Positions 33,576 to 45,500 of a stretch of 60,094 bases of DNA are shown one piece after another (the first letter of the stretch is position 1; every line of letters starts with the position of its first letter). The notes beneath the pieces are model-generated. The model was not told the origin of the DNA and searched no databases. It saw only the letters and a list, made by a program, of their open reading frames with translations. Position numbers and translations under genes: made by a program. The DNA is from Lobulomyces angularis (lineage: Eukaryota > Chytridiomycota > Chytridiomycetes > Lobulomycetales > Lobulomycetaceae), in the NCBI GenBank assembly GCA_027604685.1, contig JADHYX010000102.1:1-60094 (forward strand), in the 5' to 3' direction.

Positions 33576-35344
33576 TTAAATTAAACCATTAACAAAATTA
33601 TTTATAATCTGGGGAGCAGAAGCATCAAAACCAACAACATCAAGGCAACCACCATCATCCCCATCTGCAATAGTAAAGTTAGTGGCGGTCATTCCAACTA
33701 CAATCAACTTGGCATCAATTCCCATTTTTTTTCTGTACATTCGTAATGCTTCCATCGGATGTAGTTTGCCAAAATATGTTTCATTATCAGTGTATACAAC
33801 AAAAACGTCTACTTTTAATCCATACTTTAACGCATAAGTCATTGGTAAGGAACAATCAGTGCTTCCAAATGTTAAATTTTTTGTTTTTTCAATCACTTTT
33901 TCAAGAGAATCTTTGGCAGTAACATCCAACTTTTTGAAAGTTTTGGCAAACGCCATGACTAGACAAGAAGGTTCAGTTTTAAGTAATACCATCAACATTG
34001 CTGCCGCGGCTTCTGCACAACTGATATTTGTATTTTGTATTGCAGCGCACATGCTACCACTGACATCCAATCCAACAAGATAACGTTTATTGGTTGGTTC
34101 AACATTTTGAAAACTTAAATAAAAAGCTGCATCTAAAGATTTAGTAATTTCAGGTACTGGAAGCCAACACAAACTTCCCTTCAGTCCCTTACCCGCCTTA
34201 TACTGCATCAACGCTACCAAGATATTGAAAGGGTGTAGTCTAGCCTTTTTTAAAAGAGATTCATTTTTAAATTTGTTCACTACTGTTTTGGTCTCACTGC
34301 ATTCTTGATCACAGGTGAGAACGGTTGCAGCAGTCATTTGTCCCAAACTACGCATCATTGCCGTCATTGGCATGTCTTCAAGTAGAGCTTTCCAAACCTT
34401 ATGTGACTTTAAATGCTTCGTATTCAAATGCTCTCTAGCTAATCTGTTATCTTTTATTAATTCAGCAACTTCATTTTCAGGCAAATATTCACATTTTAAG
34501 GTTTTTTCTACAGCGTTTAAAAAATTGAATAGTCTTCCCTTTTTAGACTCCATCATATCAATGTCCATTGGATCTTGTACTGATATATCTACAAAATCAG
34601 TTTCTGGCTTTATATTATCCCAACCTTTAACTATGTACTTGTAAATTAAACCATGCAATTCGCTGTCTTTAGGATTCACGTGGGCCAATCGTAACACATC
34701 AACGTGAGTCCAGTTGTTTCTATTTTTGTACTTTGTTACTGCATAAGCTAGCTTCAATGGGTCTTGTTCATTGTACCATTTTCCTATCGCATCTTTTGGA
34801 ACCTTTCCCCACGGCGCGCTCTTAAAATTTCCAGTCGAGGATCTAAGGGTTTTGTTGAATTCGACTAACGCAAAGAGATGAGTTGGAATTCTGCAAACTT
34901 TTTTTATTGCATCCCATGCACTCTTTCTGACTTCCAGAGACTTTGAAAAGACAATTGCAAGGGAGAGTGCAAATATAGCGGTGTCGTTTTTAGCCGCTAA
35001 ATTATTGACGCTAACATCTACGGCCAGTTCAATTACTTTTAGGGCCATATCCATATCAGTTTCTGTAAAGATGTCAACAACAAATTTTGCATTTGTTGCA
35101 GTAAGCTGTTTTTCTGAAGCATAATATGTTCCACCAGCTGACCCTAAGATTAGCCATCTTCTAATTCGTTGTAATGGAGTAACTTGAAAGCAATATCTTT
35201 TATATGAAAATTAAAGAATTAGTATTTTCACTTTAAAGTTTTATATTCTTACCCTCCAGCACTGTTCTTCACCTGTTTTTTTCCAATAAGTGGTTCGGTT
35301 TGTGGAGTTTGTTCTAAACTTTTAGCAAACAAATTTAAATGCAT
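33576..35344 (-). CDS. Ro60 / TROVE-domain RNA-binding protein
   Basis: Two exons on the minus strand: 35344-35253 and 35196-33576, about 570 residues. Ro60 is a ring-shaped RNA-binding protein that holds misfolded small RNAs and Y RNAs. The TROVE helical-repeat region fills roughly residues 15-380, with QVTPLQRIRRWLILGSAGGTYY and HKVWKALLEDMPMTAMMRSLG. The C-terminal vWFA domain has an intact MIDAS: DVSGSM, the GSTDCSLPM Thr, and VVYTDNETYFG. The ending APQIINNFVNGLI is typical. Length (human about 538) is normal. Ro60 is common in animals and in scattered bacteria but unusual in fungi. Only one short intron is present, unlike the intron-rich neighbours. Confidence 0.95.
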
Positions 35345-35888
35345 TTTTATTTATTACTTTTTTTAGTTGTCAACATCGTTCTTCTTTTACCATTTTATTT
35401 ATAGGTTTAAGGGGTTTCAGAAAAAAAAGTTTGATTTACGATGTCAAGTTTCATTGTAAATGAAACTTATCAAAAAAAAATTGAGTTTCTTAGATGAACC
35501 ACCGCAAAATTAAATGTAAATAGTGGAATACTCTTAGTATCGAAATCAATTTTTTGTTGTTAAAGAGAGAGAATACACTTTTTTGGTTTTATTGTTTTAT
35601 ACTCAGTAACTAATTTGAAAACACAAATTTATTTATAATATAAAAAATTGAAAAAAAAAAACGTCAGTATTTTATATTCTTTTAGAACAAAACCGTGAAG
35701 TAAAAATGTAAGAAAGAAAAGAGGTTTAAAAAGTGAACACTTAAAAAATAAAAAGGTTTAAAAGTGAAGAAAAGTACAAAAAAAAAGAAGTTAAACAAAT
35801 AAAGTAATCTGCAACTCAAAGTCGATACCCAGTCATTGTAACAAAAACTAAATTATGAAAAACATTTAATTTTTACACAATAAAATTT
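35345..35888. other. Intergenic upstream of Ro60
   Basis: About 545 bp, AT-rich with A/T homopolymers; the Ro60 promoter side. No RNA gene was supportable. Confidence 0.4.
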
Positions 35889-37095
35889 TTATACTTGGTC
35901 CTCAAAATTTAACTCGCTTTCTTCCCAATCCTCTACCAAAGAAATGGAAAGGCTTTTTTTTAAGCTTCCTACTTTAGATATGTCATCATAAAAGCTAATT
36001 AAGAAAAGTTGTAATTATCTTTAAACATATTGTTACTTTAGAATTCTTACCTTGGACGTCTAAAAAATTTTTACATAAAAAGAAGTGTTAAGAGTTATTG
36101 TTAGTTTTAAGCATTATCGCACAAATTCTTCTCCTGAAAATGTTCATGGAGAAAATTTTAGCTTATATAAAATCAAACCTTGTAAGAGGGAAACTGTGAG
36201 ATTCATGGTCTGTTGCCATCAGAGATTCACCTAACTATTATTATGATTGTAATTTTTTCCAAACATTTTACCGTGAGGGTCAACTGCTGCACAATTCTCA
36301 ACTTCTTCCACCTCAATATTGTATTTAGTTGTCTCCCCTTCAAAAATTGGTAGGTTTTCTTTCTCATCTGGGATGTTTGTCAATTTATTTTTCTTTAGCA
36401 GTGGTAAATGAACAATATTTATTTCAGAAAGATATTCTGCTTTTCTTTTCAAGTTCACTGGAATTTCATGATCTCCTTTAAATTAAAACAATTAATCTAT
36501 TAAGCAAGTTGTAACAAAAGTTCAATTCACCAAAATCTTCTTCATTGTTTTCTTCAAACTTTTGCTCCAAACATGGAACTTCGAACGCACTACAGTTTTC
36601 TGGTTCCACCAAGCTCGTGTTTTGCTGTTTAAAAAAAGGAGTTGAAAAGATTGTTTTAAGTATTCACTAACATTAGCTCGCATTTTATAATTTTCTATAA
36701 GTTTTAAATGTAAAAAATTGAATGGCTACATCAACAAAATAGAAACAAAGTTAAGTTATCCGGAAGTTAAAAATGAGTAAATAAAGTAAAAATTATGTTA
36801 CACTTTTTTCCAGTGCAGATAAATTGTTCCAAGCAGTCTGTTGAATAATAAGGATCTCTTTAGGTTTCTTCCCTTTATAAGTTTCGATAAAGCAAGATCT
36901 AAATTTTAAGAGTAAATTATTGGTAAAATTTTTTTGTTAAATAAAATAATAAACTTTAAATTGAATTTACTTAGTTAGTTTTAAAAAAAGAAAATATGCT
37001 GTATAAGGTTTTTTGAGTTGTTTAAATTGAAAGTTACTGTCCTTGTTTGAAGGGGAAGAAAATTTTTTGAAATCTGGTAATAAAAAAAAACTCAT
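35889..37095 (-). CDS. HMG-box protein
   Basis: Minus-strand gene with about seven exons. Start MSFFLLPDFKKFSS at 37095. The HMG box is split over three exons: KKPYTAYFLFLKLTK, then SCFIETYKGKKPKEILIIQQ and TAWNNLSALEKS, then PFNFLHLKLIENYKMRAN. This matches the box pattern of KKP-x-AY-F-F, W-x-x-L-x-x-x-E-K, P and a final YK. The HMG box bends DNA; its partner and target are unknown. C-terminal to it are acidic stretches and a basic patch NLKRKAEY, ending VEDWEESELNFEDQV. One exon is only 9 nt (36059-36051, coding part of RRPS). It joins in phase 2 on both sides, linking FPLTR to FYDDISKVG. Without it and its neighbours the frame ends early near 36231. Confidence 0.75.
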
Positions 37096-37183
37096 TTATC
37101 AATGCACACTTTTTAAAAAAAGAAAAAAATTAAGAATTTTTATAAAAAAAACCGTTAAATTTTAAAAAACTTTATAAAAAAAA

Positions 37184-37607
37184 ATGAAAGTCAAAGTTCA
37201 AAGTATTTATTTTTATCAAGATTTAAACATTAATATATTTGTAGGTTTTCAACAGATTGCATTTTGGTCATGGGATGTTAAAGATGATGAAGTTTGTGGT
37301 ATTTGTCGAAATCACTTTGAAGCCTGTAAGAATCGGTCAGTTTGATTGTATTTTACTACATTTTAATTAGGTTGTCCTGAATGTAAAATACCAGGGGATG
37401 ATTGCCCTCTAAGTAATTTTCATAGATGACAACATTAAAGTTTTTTTTACAGTTTGGGGAGAATGCACGCATCAGTTTCATATGCATTGCTTGTATAAGT
37501 GGATCAATACCGAAAGCTCTAAGAAGCAGTGTCCAATGGTAAACTTATACAAAGTGTTGTTTTTCACTAGTTTTTAGGATCGATTACCTTGGAAAACTTT
37601 AACATAG
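37184..37607 (+). CDS. APC11: Anaphase-promoting complex RING subunit APC11
   Basis: Five exons: 37184-37202, 37245-37325, 37371-37412, 37453-37538, 37578-37607; 85 residues, the standard APC11 size. APC11 is the RING-H2 catalytic subunit of the anaphase-promoting ubiquitin ligase. The start MKVKVQSFQQIAFWSWDVKD matches the family, as do [26 protein letters not shown] and IWGECTHQFHMHCLYKWI. The last zinc motif reads KKQCPMDRLPWKTL. Most APC11 have CPMCR there; this copy has Asp in place of that Cys, as in the related cullin subunit RBX1. The 19-nt first exon is too short for many gene finders. Confidence 0.93.
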
Positions 37608-38042
37608 CATTTATTTCTTAATTATAAATATCAGTTTTTACAATCAATTATTTCCACAATATACACATTCTTATATTTGCAGCCATTCAAATTTGATTTA
37701 ATTAAAATATTAAAACTAGCAAATTTATTAATGTAAAATGATTTACTTTTTTATTATTAAATTTTAAGGAATATGTCAATCATCATTGGTTTAACACAAC
37801 AAAGCAATGTTACTTTGTATTTCTTAAAAGTTATTTCCCTAATCATCTAGCAACTTATGAAAACCCAACTTCAAATTAATTCTGGTTTCTTAACGAAACA
37901 AAACCTCCGAAAAAGATAAAGTTGGATTCAAATTTAATTTTTAGTATTTAATTTTTTGTAATTTAAAACAAAGGGTTTTGATATGCAAACCCTATAGTTT
38001 TTAAAAAAAAATTTGGAAAAATAACAAAAGAAAAGTAGCTGA
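37608..38042. other. Intergenic
   Basis: 435 bp of AT-rich sequence with no supportable feature. Confidence 0.4.
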
Positions 38043-39826
38043 ATGAGACCACAAATGAGCTATTATGGGACTTTAGAGTTAAAAGACTTTAAAAAATGCA
38101 AAAGTTACAATCCTAACTTGAGGAAATTTACTCTTGATGAGCAGGATCAAGGTACACTTCTTAGTTTCACTTTTTTTTATAAATTTTAAAAGTTGAAATT
38201 TGGTTACTCGATGAAACTGAAGATGAACTTCTACTTACTGCCATCTGGTTTTTACACAATTTTACTAATGAAAATGTAACTCCTTCCAGGTATTTCCAAA
38301 ACGAATTTTCTGAGGTTTCTAAAAAAAAAAATACAGTACAACACTTTCCCAAATTTTAAAAAATCTACTTGACCAAAAAAAAAATGTGAAGCATTTATTA
38401 ACTCTACTAGAGTATTTAAGCTACACAATTGATTTACATTCTAGCGACTACTTTCGCCAATACTGGTTAGATAAAAACAGTCCTGCCTTCAATTTGGATG
38501 AAATTCCCGAAAGTGCATCCAATTCTAGAAAATCACGAAATTTAAATAATGTATATAGTTTAAAAAATTTTGGAAATTTAAACATGGTTCAGTTTCTAGA
38601 ATTAATCTACAGAAATATTCAAAATGAAGAAGAAGATTATACTGAAAAAGTAAGTTTTCTAGACTTTACTTGAAGAGTTTAGATATATTGCAATATTCTA
38701 AAAACTAATGATATCTATTTTTTTATTTTATTTTAAGAATTTCCTTAACTATAAGTTAATAAAGTTTTTAATTAAATTTTTAAAAACAGATCTCTCTACA
38801 AGAGGTATTTTTAAAATTGACTTTTATTAAAATTTCTAGATAATGCGAAATCATCCATCATATTTCAATGTAATTCATCTTTAGAAAGTTTGATGCTATT
38901 GGCAATTTCCATGTTAAAAAATGGCTCGGAAGAAGGTTTGGAAATTTGCCAGGAAATAATTTATATGGTAATTATAGCATTTAACTGTGACGCAACTGAT
39001 TACATTATGAAAGCTTTCTATGTTGTCTTTCTCAAATGCACTTGATGTAAATAAGTTTGTTGAGATGCTTGTACGATTCACCAGGGAATTGGATTTACAG
39101 CTAATTATAAATTTTAGTAACGTATAATGAAATTATTGATGATATATAAATAATAACTCTTCTGTTTTAGACAATTATATCACCTGTAATGAAATTTATG
39201 TTTTGTGACTTGTTTTTGACTTCAGAAATCTGTACATTACGAAAGTCTGGAAAGGCTAAAGCTACAAATAGCTTTGGTATGTTTAAAAAATTTGCTTGGG
39301 GTTTTTAAAAGTAATTTAAACAATTTTAGATTTCAGTTGGCAAAAAATACATTTGGTACATTTAAATGCGATTGTTAGGCGTACAGACGATTCAAATAGC
39401 GAGTCAGAAAATAGCACACCAAAAAAGGAGGAAAATGCAAATAATATTTCACTGTGTTCACTTTCCCCAATTCTGGAACTGCAGACTACTTTTGAACCAA
39501 GATTTATTACAGTGATTAAACAAAATTTCAAATATCTACATGTAATTCAGTCACTTTTGAATAGTAAAATTGATATTTACAATTCTAATAAACTATCGGA
39601 AAATTTTGATTTTAAATTATTAAAAAAATACTATTCCACAACAAATGAAAAACTTGAGGAGGTAGAAGATATAGGAAGTGGAGAGTTTAGTAAAGTATTT
39701 TTCGCTAATTTAAACAAAAATGGAATATTTTTAAAAAGCTTGGAAGAAAAAAAAATTTTGGAGATGTTTAAAAATTTAACATTTTGTTTGGAATATTATC
39801 TGAAAAGCTGCGTTGAAATGTTTTAG
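38043..39826 (+). CDS. Unknown alpha-helical protein
   Basis: About seven exons from MRPQMSYYGTLELKDF at 38043 to CLEYYLKSCVEMF at 39826. The second intron is placed so that VTPSS joins TTLSQILKNLLDQKK. The protein is about 510 residues and mostly amphipathic helices (HLLTLLEYLSYTIDLH, KLIKFLIKFLKTDL, LMLLAISMLKNGSEE, FVEMLVRFTRELDLQL), which suggests an armadillo/HEAT-like fold. A Ser/Glu-rich loop (DDSNSESENSTPKKEE) separates the C-terminal helices. I see no signal peptide, membrane segment or catalytic motif, and I do not recognise the family. Confidence 0.6.
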
Positions 39827-40009
39827 AAAATCATTTATTTAAATATAATTATTATTATTATTTTCTTTTTTTTAAACTTTAATCAATAATTGTAATTATG
39901 CAAATTTAAAAATTAAATTCTAATATATTAATACTTTTAAATTATCATACTTTTGAATAGAAACATTAAAAAATAAAAAATAAAATAAATAAACTTATAC
40001 GAAACCCAC

Positions 40010-42276
40010 TTACACACTGCTAAATTCACAAAACCAACTTTTTCTAGTCCAAACTTTTATGTCAACATTGGTTACCCCATTACTATTAAACTTCACCACA
40101 ATTTCATTAGCTTTAGAGTTTTTCCTTCTTCCCAGAATACCATTACCGTTTGCAACATTATTTGAATTGTTAAAATTTTTGTCAATTGGAGTTGGAGTAC
40201 CTGAATTCCTATTGTTATCTTCCACAGTATCGACTGAATTTACATTTTCTTTGGGTATCGCGCAACTATTGTTAGAAAAATTCACGTTATTTTTGAAGTT
40301 TTGTTGCTGTAACTGCAATTGTTGTTCTAATGTAAGATTTTGTAAGGAATCGCTTTGTTTTAGTTCACTGGATAAGCTACTAGTACTGTATCCCTGCTTT
40401 AAGGAATTCAATCTCCTTTTTTCTAGGACTTCTAATGTAGTAGGGACTGTGGTAATTTCCCACCAATACTTTCTAATAGGACGACGATATAACATTGATT
40501 GGTAGATCCCAGAACTATTAACCTGTCGATGATCTTGAGCTGAGGTAATTAAATCAGGTACGTCAATCTGAGCCATTTTATGCTGCTTCTCTAATGGAAT
40601 AATTTTCTGTTCCTGTTTATTATTACTAGGGTCGTCTGATTGCGCTAATTGTGACTTCACCGCAGGTAGCAGTGGATCAATTACATCTTTTAACTGCAGC
40701 ATTGCAACACTCACAATTCTGGATTTATCATAATCACTTTCACGATAATTCCAATGTGTATCATTTTGGAAATGTGTATGTGATTTTAATGATTGTATAA
40801 ATTCCTTTTGTTGCATATATGGAGAGAGTAAAAAATCATCTTGTATCGTTGGTTTATTGCCTTCGTCATCAACACTTGCATTTGATGATTTTGACAACGC
40901 GCTAGTGCTTGACGTTTGATTATTAAATAGCTTTTGTTTTGATAAAGCATTTGGAGCTGATGATAAGGAGTTTGATGATGAAGAAAGCAAATCCAGTTCA
41001 ATTTCAAAATTTTTTCCAGATACAGGCAATTGAGCTGTAAAATATTCACTGCAAATTGCTTTTATTTGAGGTAAATACAAATTCAAATGCTGACCATCCA
41101 ATATTTCTGAATGTCCACCACCTTCATTATATTTCTTATCAATGCTTTTTCTACTACTTTTAGAAGCGATACTGCTGCGGCGTTTCCCTTTCCACTTAAA
41201 CAAACTATTTCGGTCACAAGATTCCACAACGTCATCTGTTGTGGATAATTTTTCATCGTTTGAAGGAATATTTGAATAACCAACATTGTTAATTGCCCCA
41301 GGTAGGATATAAAATTCCAACTCCTCTTTCAACATTAATATTTGGTGAATAACTTTATTGCCAGGAAAAGGATCAGAACCTGGTGCATTATTGTCAACAA
41401 TTAGTTTATCTACATATCCGTTTTTCATGTTGTCACTTTTAACAGTTTTTGATTGCTTTGGGTTACGAAAAATTTTTTCTTTTAATTTTTTTAACTTGGA
41501 ATTCTTTTCACTTTCCACTTTGCTTGAAGAGTTTGAAATCTTTTAATTTAATTTGTTAATAAAGATTTCCAATTTTTTAACATTTTTTAAAAAAAATTAT
41601 ACTAAACGTTTTGACAAATCATATTATATCGCTTCAAAAAATAATAATAATCACCTTTGAATCTGGATTGTAAACTATATTTTGATTTTTTTCATTTTGT
41701 GTGTCCTCCTCCAACTTTATAGTATTTTTCTCCAATTTATTTGAAGAAAATTCCACAGTATAGTCATCCTTAATAATCACCGATTCTCGATCCAAAATTT
41801 TGTTTTCGGCTTGCAAACTTCTCTCATCATTTATTGCCAAAATTTGCTTAAAATATTTAATCAAAAACCTAAATAGTCGAGGGTCAAAGTTGTTAACCTT
41901 AACTTTATTCGAAAAATCATTAAATAATTCAAAATATAATTTTTTACCAAATATGGAAGGATCGACGTTATCTAAATTGTCGTCCATACTTGAATCAATG
42001 TTGAAATTGAGGCGATTACCAGCATTGTTTTCTAACAATAGTTTTGGAACTACTAATCCAGTTGGGAATAAAGCCACTAAAATTGAATCTGGCAATAGAC
42101 TCAAGATAGTTGTACTTATTCGAAATTTAACACCTCTCATTTCCAGATAAACTAAAGTCGCAAGTTATAGAAATTATTGTTAATAAAGAGTCAAATTTTT
42201 TTTAAAATTTCAAAGATTTCAATATAACAACGAAAAGCTTACCGATTTCTTCTGACAAGGCAGCATTAGAATTCAT
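40010..42276 (-). CDS. WHI2-like BTB-domain stress regulator
   Basis: Three exons on the minus strand: 42276-42243, 42151-41655, 41539-40010; 686 residues. Yeast Whi2 activates Psr phosphatases in the general stress response and represses TORC1. The BTB/POZ-like N-domain reads EEIVYLEMRGVKFRISTTIL, LPDSILVALFPTGL, and VDPSIFGKKLYFELF...FDPRLFRFLIKYF. Then LMLKEELEFYILPG matches the family's REELDYYxxPP segment, and the C-terminal RRPIRKYWWEITTV and VKVWTRKSWFCEFSSV match the Whi2-type ending. Long Ser/Asn/Gln-rich disordered segments (for example LEQQLQLQQQNFKNN) separate these. It shares a 251-bp divergent promoter region with the carboxypeptidase gene. Confidence 0.8.
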
Positions 42277-42527
42277 TTTTATCTGTAAATAATTATTGGA
42301 AGTATTAAATTGTGTCACTTTGGTGGCAAGTTGTGTAGTTGCCACAACTAATGTAATATCATATCAGAATAAATTTATTTTTTAGCTATCACTTGAAATA
42401 TCATCAAAAGTAAAATATGTATGTGTTAAATTAATGACTAGCAGAATAAAAAAATTAATCTTTTGTAAGAGTTCCCTTTGGGTTAAAAAAAAACACGTTA
42501 AAAAAAATTTTTTTTCTTGAAATTTCT
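42277..42527. promoter_or_regulatory. Divergent promoter spacer WHI2-like / CCP1-like
   Basis: 251 bp between head-to-head starts; it must serve both genes. No specific element was identified. Confidence 0.4.
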
Positions 42528-45500
42528 ATGACTGAGAATAATCTACAATATTTCTCTATAATTTCCTCTTATAAAAACGTCAATGCAAGGATAGGACCAT
42601 TAAATAAACAAAAATCAACTTACTTGAACAAGAATTCGAAAACTAAAATCAAAAAAAAAATTTCAAAGAATAAATCGGTTTCAGCAACTTCAATTAGCGC
42701 TACCAGTTCAGCTAATAAATTAACCTCAAATTCTTCTTCTAAAATTTCATCTAATATTGGAATTGGCTTGGTGCACCCATTAACAAAATTATTAGAGAAA
42801 CTAGCTGTAAGTGTGAGTAACTATTCCAAAGAATGTAACTTGCAAAAAAATCTATCTGCTCCCACTTTAATTCATTTAAATAATGAGGAATATATGGAAA
42901 GAAACCGATACATTTCCAATGAAAATTTTGACGAAAAGCAAGTGGCAGTTAAAAAAAATTTGAAAAATACCAAAAAGAAATATCTGTCACGTTTGAGCTC
43001 TAATGAGCGAATAAATGTCACAATTCCTTTAAGCACCTGTTCGGATGGTTTTAAGTCGCAGAAGTCCAGAAAACAAAAAATAATAAGAAAAAAAAGTGTG
43101 AAAGAAGACGACTTATTTCGTATAGTAGAAGCTCCCAAATATTTTGTTGAAGGCGATTCTGATGTTAAAGAAGACGACAATAATATTTGTTTTAATGACG
43201 ATACGCAGCTCTGTTCTTCATTACAAAAACCCAAAATCGTTGATCTAAATGCCACTTCACAAGAATTGATAACTTTAAACATTACAGGTTTTTTAACAAA
43301 ATTGAATTAATCTTATTGAAGCTTCCTTGTAGGTCTCCTTCCACTGCCACCAGTTTCTTCTACTGAGAATAAGCAATTAACACGAGAAATAAGTTCTGTT
43401 GTATCTTCACTAAGTTCATTACACAACTCTTCCAATAGTTTGGAAGATTCAGAGAGTTTAAATATGGAGAGCGAATCTTATGATTTTTCAAAAATAGAAA
43501 ATTTTAATGAAAACACTTTATTAATCAAAGAAACCATTTATGGCGAAATCGATCAGGATAAAATTTCAAACTTTGAAACGTCTGATAATACACCGGAGGA
43601 GAGTGATTTAACGAGAGAAATTTTAAAAAATTCGTTAGAAAATGTAACTTATACCAACTCTGATACTAGATTATCTAAAATAAACTCAGATACTACTTTA
43701 GCAACAAAAATTTACTTAATCGAAATTCAAAAATTGCTTAAAGAGGTGTTTAGACTGCTCAAGAGAGAGGGATATATTTCTTCAGAAAATTGTATTCAGA
43801 AATTACTGTTTTCATCAAGTAGCATCGTAAACTATCCTTTTAGTATTTTTGTCGTAATCAAATGTCTGGGAATAGCAAACGAAATTTATCCATTTGTCGG
43901 AGAAGAACATTCCAACATTGATCAATGCAAAACTATTAGCACTTGTAGTAATCAATATGGCAGTAATGTCTTTACAAGCTATTCAAAAAATTCACTGATC
44001 CAAATATTGCTTATTTTGACCACCCCAAATATTACTGAACAAGTTTCCATCAATTTAAATTATTTTATAAAAAAAGGAGTAATCAATCAACTTCTCAAAT
44101 GGTTGTCAGTATTAATTTCAAAAAAGGAGAATTTTCTTGTTAACGAAAGTTTGATTTTTGATATTTTAGAAGTATTGAAGAGGTACAAAAAAAATTTTTT
44201 TTTATTACAAAATTAAAAAAACAGACTTGGAAAATTTGAAGCTAAAATATCAGTTTATGCGAGATTAAATAATTGCATTAAACCTTTGATTACCTTCTTA
44301 GAAGAAATATTTGTTATATATTTAAATTCCAAAATTGAAAAACGATTAGTTGCCATTAACATGGAAGAATATGGTGAAAAGAAATATAATGAAGATTACA
44401 TAAGTGATGTGTGGAAAAAATTAGGGATCGGATTTAAACTTATTAAACTTTTTTCCAAAAGTGGTATTTTTTTTGTAATTTTTAAGTATTAAAAGTGATA
44501 AAAAAGAGGCCAATGTTCTAATTCTCATAAAGGCTGGTGCCGTTAATTTTGCTTCCCAAGTAATACTAGAAAGGGTTCATTACAGTATAACACCACAGTT
44601 GGAAATCATAATGGATGAGCTTCAAGACCTTGATGATAACTTAACAGTTGTATTGGACGTTTTCGGGATATTAGCAAAAGGTATGTAGTAAATACAAAAA
44701 GATTGACCTTATTATCTAGGTCGCAGCACTGAAGTTATTAAATCTTTAATTCCTAAATCAATTGCATCTTGTTTAGATGTCAGTGATGGTTTTCCAATTA
44801 AATTTTTAATTATGCTCCTGACAATACTACTAAATAATTCATGTATAACTACAAACATCAAGCTGAAAAAAAATGGTTCCAACGAAAGCTTAAAAAAAGA
44901 AAATTTAAATAACTTAGGCGGCAGTTCTGGAAGTATTAACTGTTCCAAAACAAACAATGTATTCAAGGAACAAATTTTAACAAACACTCCTCCATCAAAC
45001 GAAGGTGACAAAAATTCAACAATTTTGATAAATTTAAATGTCATCAAGTCCATTTTGAGGATTTTGATTGATGTCTCAAAAAATGGTGATTTCAGATTAT
45101 AATTTATTAAATTTTTTTCTTTTTTTTTTGCATCTATAATATTAAAATACTAACTGTATTTTAATTATTTTAGAAAATTTTTATAAGATACTGAAAGATT
45201 TTAGGTTTCATGTAACCTTAATAGATTACTTATTGAGACCTGGTAGAATTAACCTTTATATAATGAAAGTTGGCTAAAAATTCCCCTTTTTTTTTTTTAA
45301 TATATAAGACTTTACTGATCCCCAATTGCCGTCTCAAGTAAATAGTCAACAAAATAGTTCTACAAATCTTTTTGAATTTCAAAAACCGGTAGATATGAAA
45401 AAATGTATGCTTAAACCACCTATAAAGCGGTTGTGTACTGTAACTACTCAATCGCTACAACTATTGAGAATATTAATTCCGCCTGTGGCACTACCATTCA

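Noticed and set aside
40059..40505. Plus-strand open frame inside the WHI2-like gene
   Set aside because: It is antisense to a 510-codon exon with clear WHI2-like motifs; composition is that of a shadow frame.
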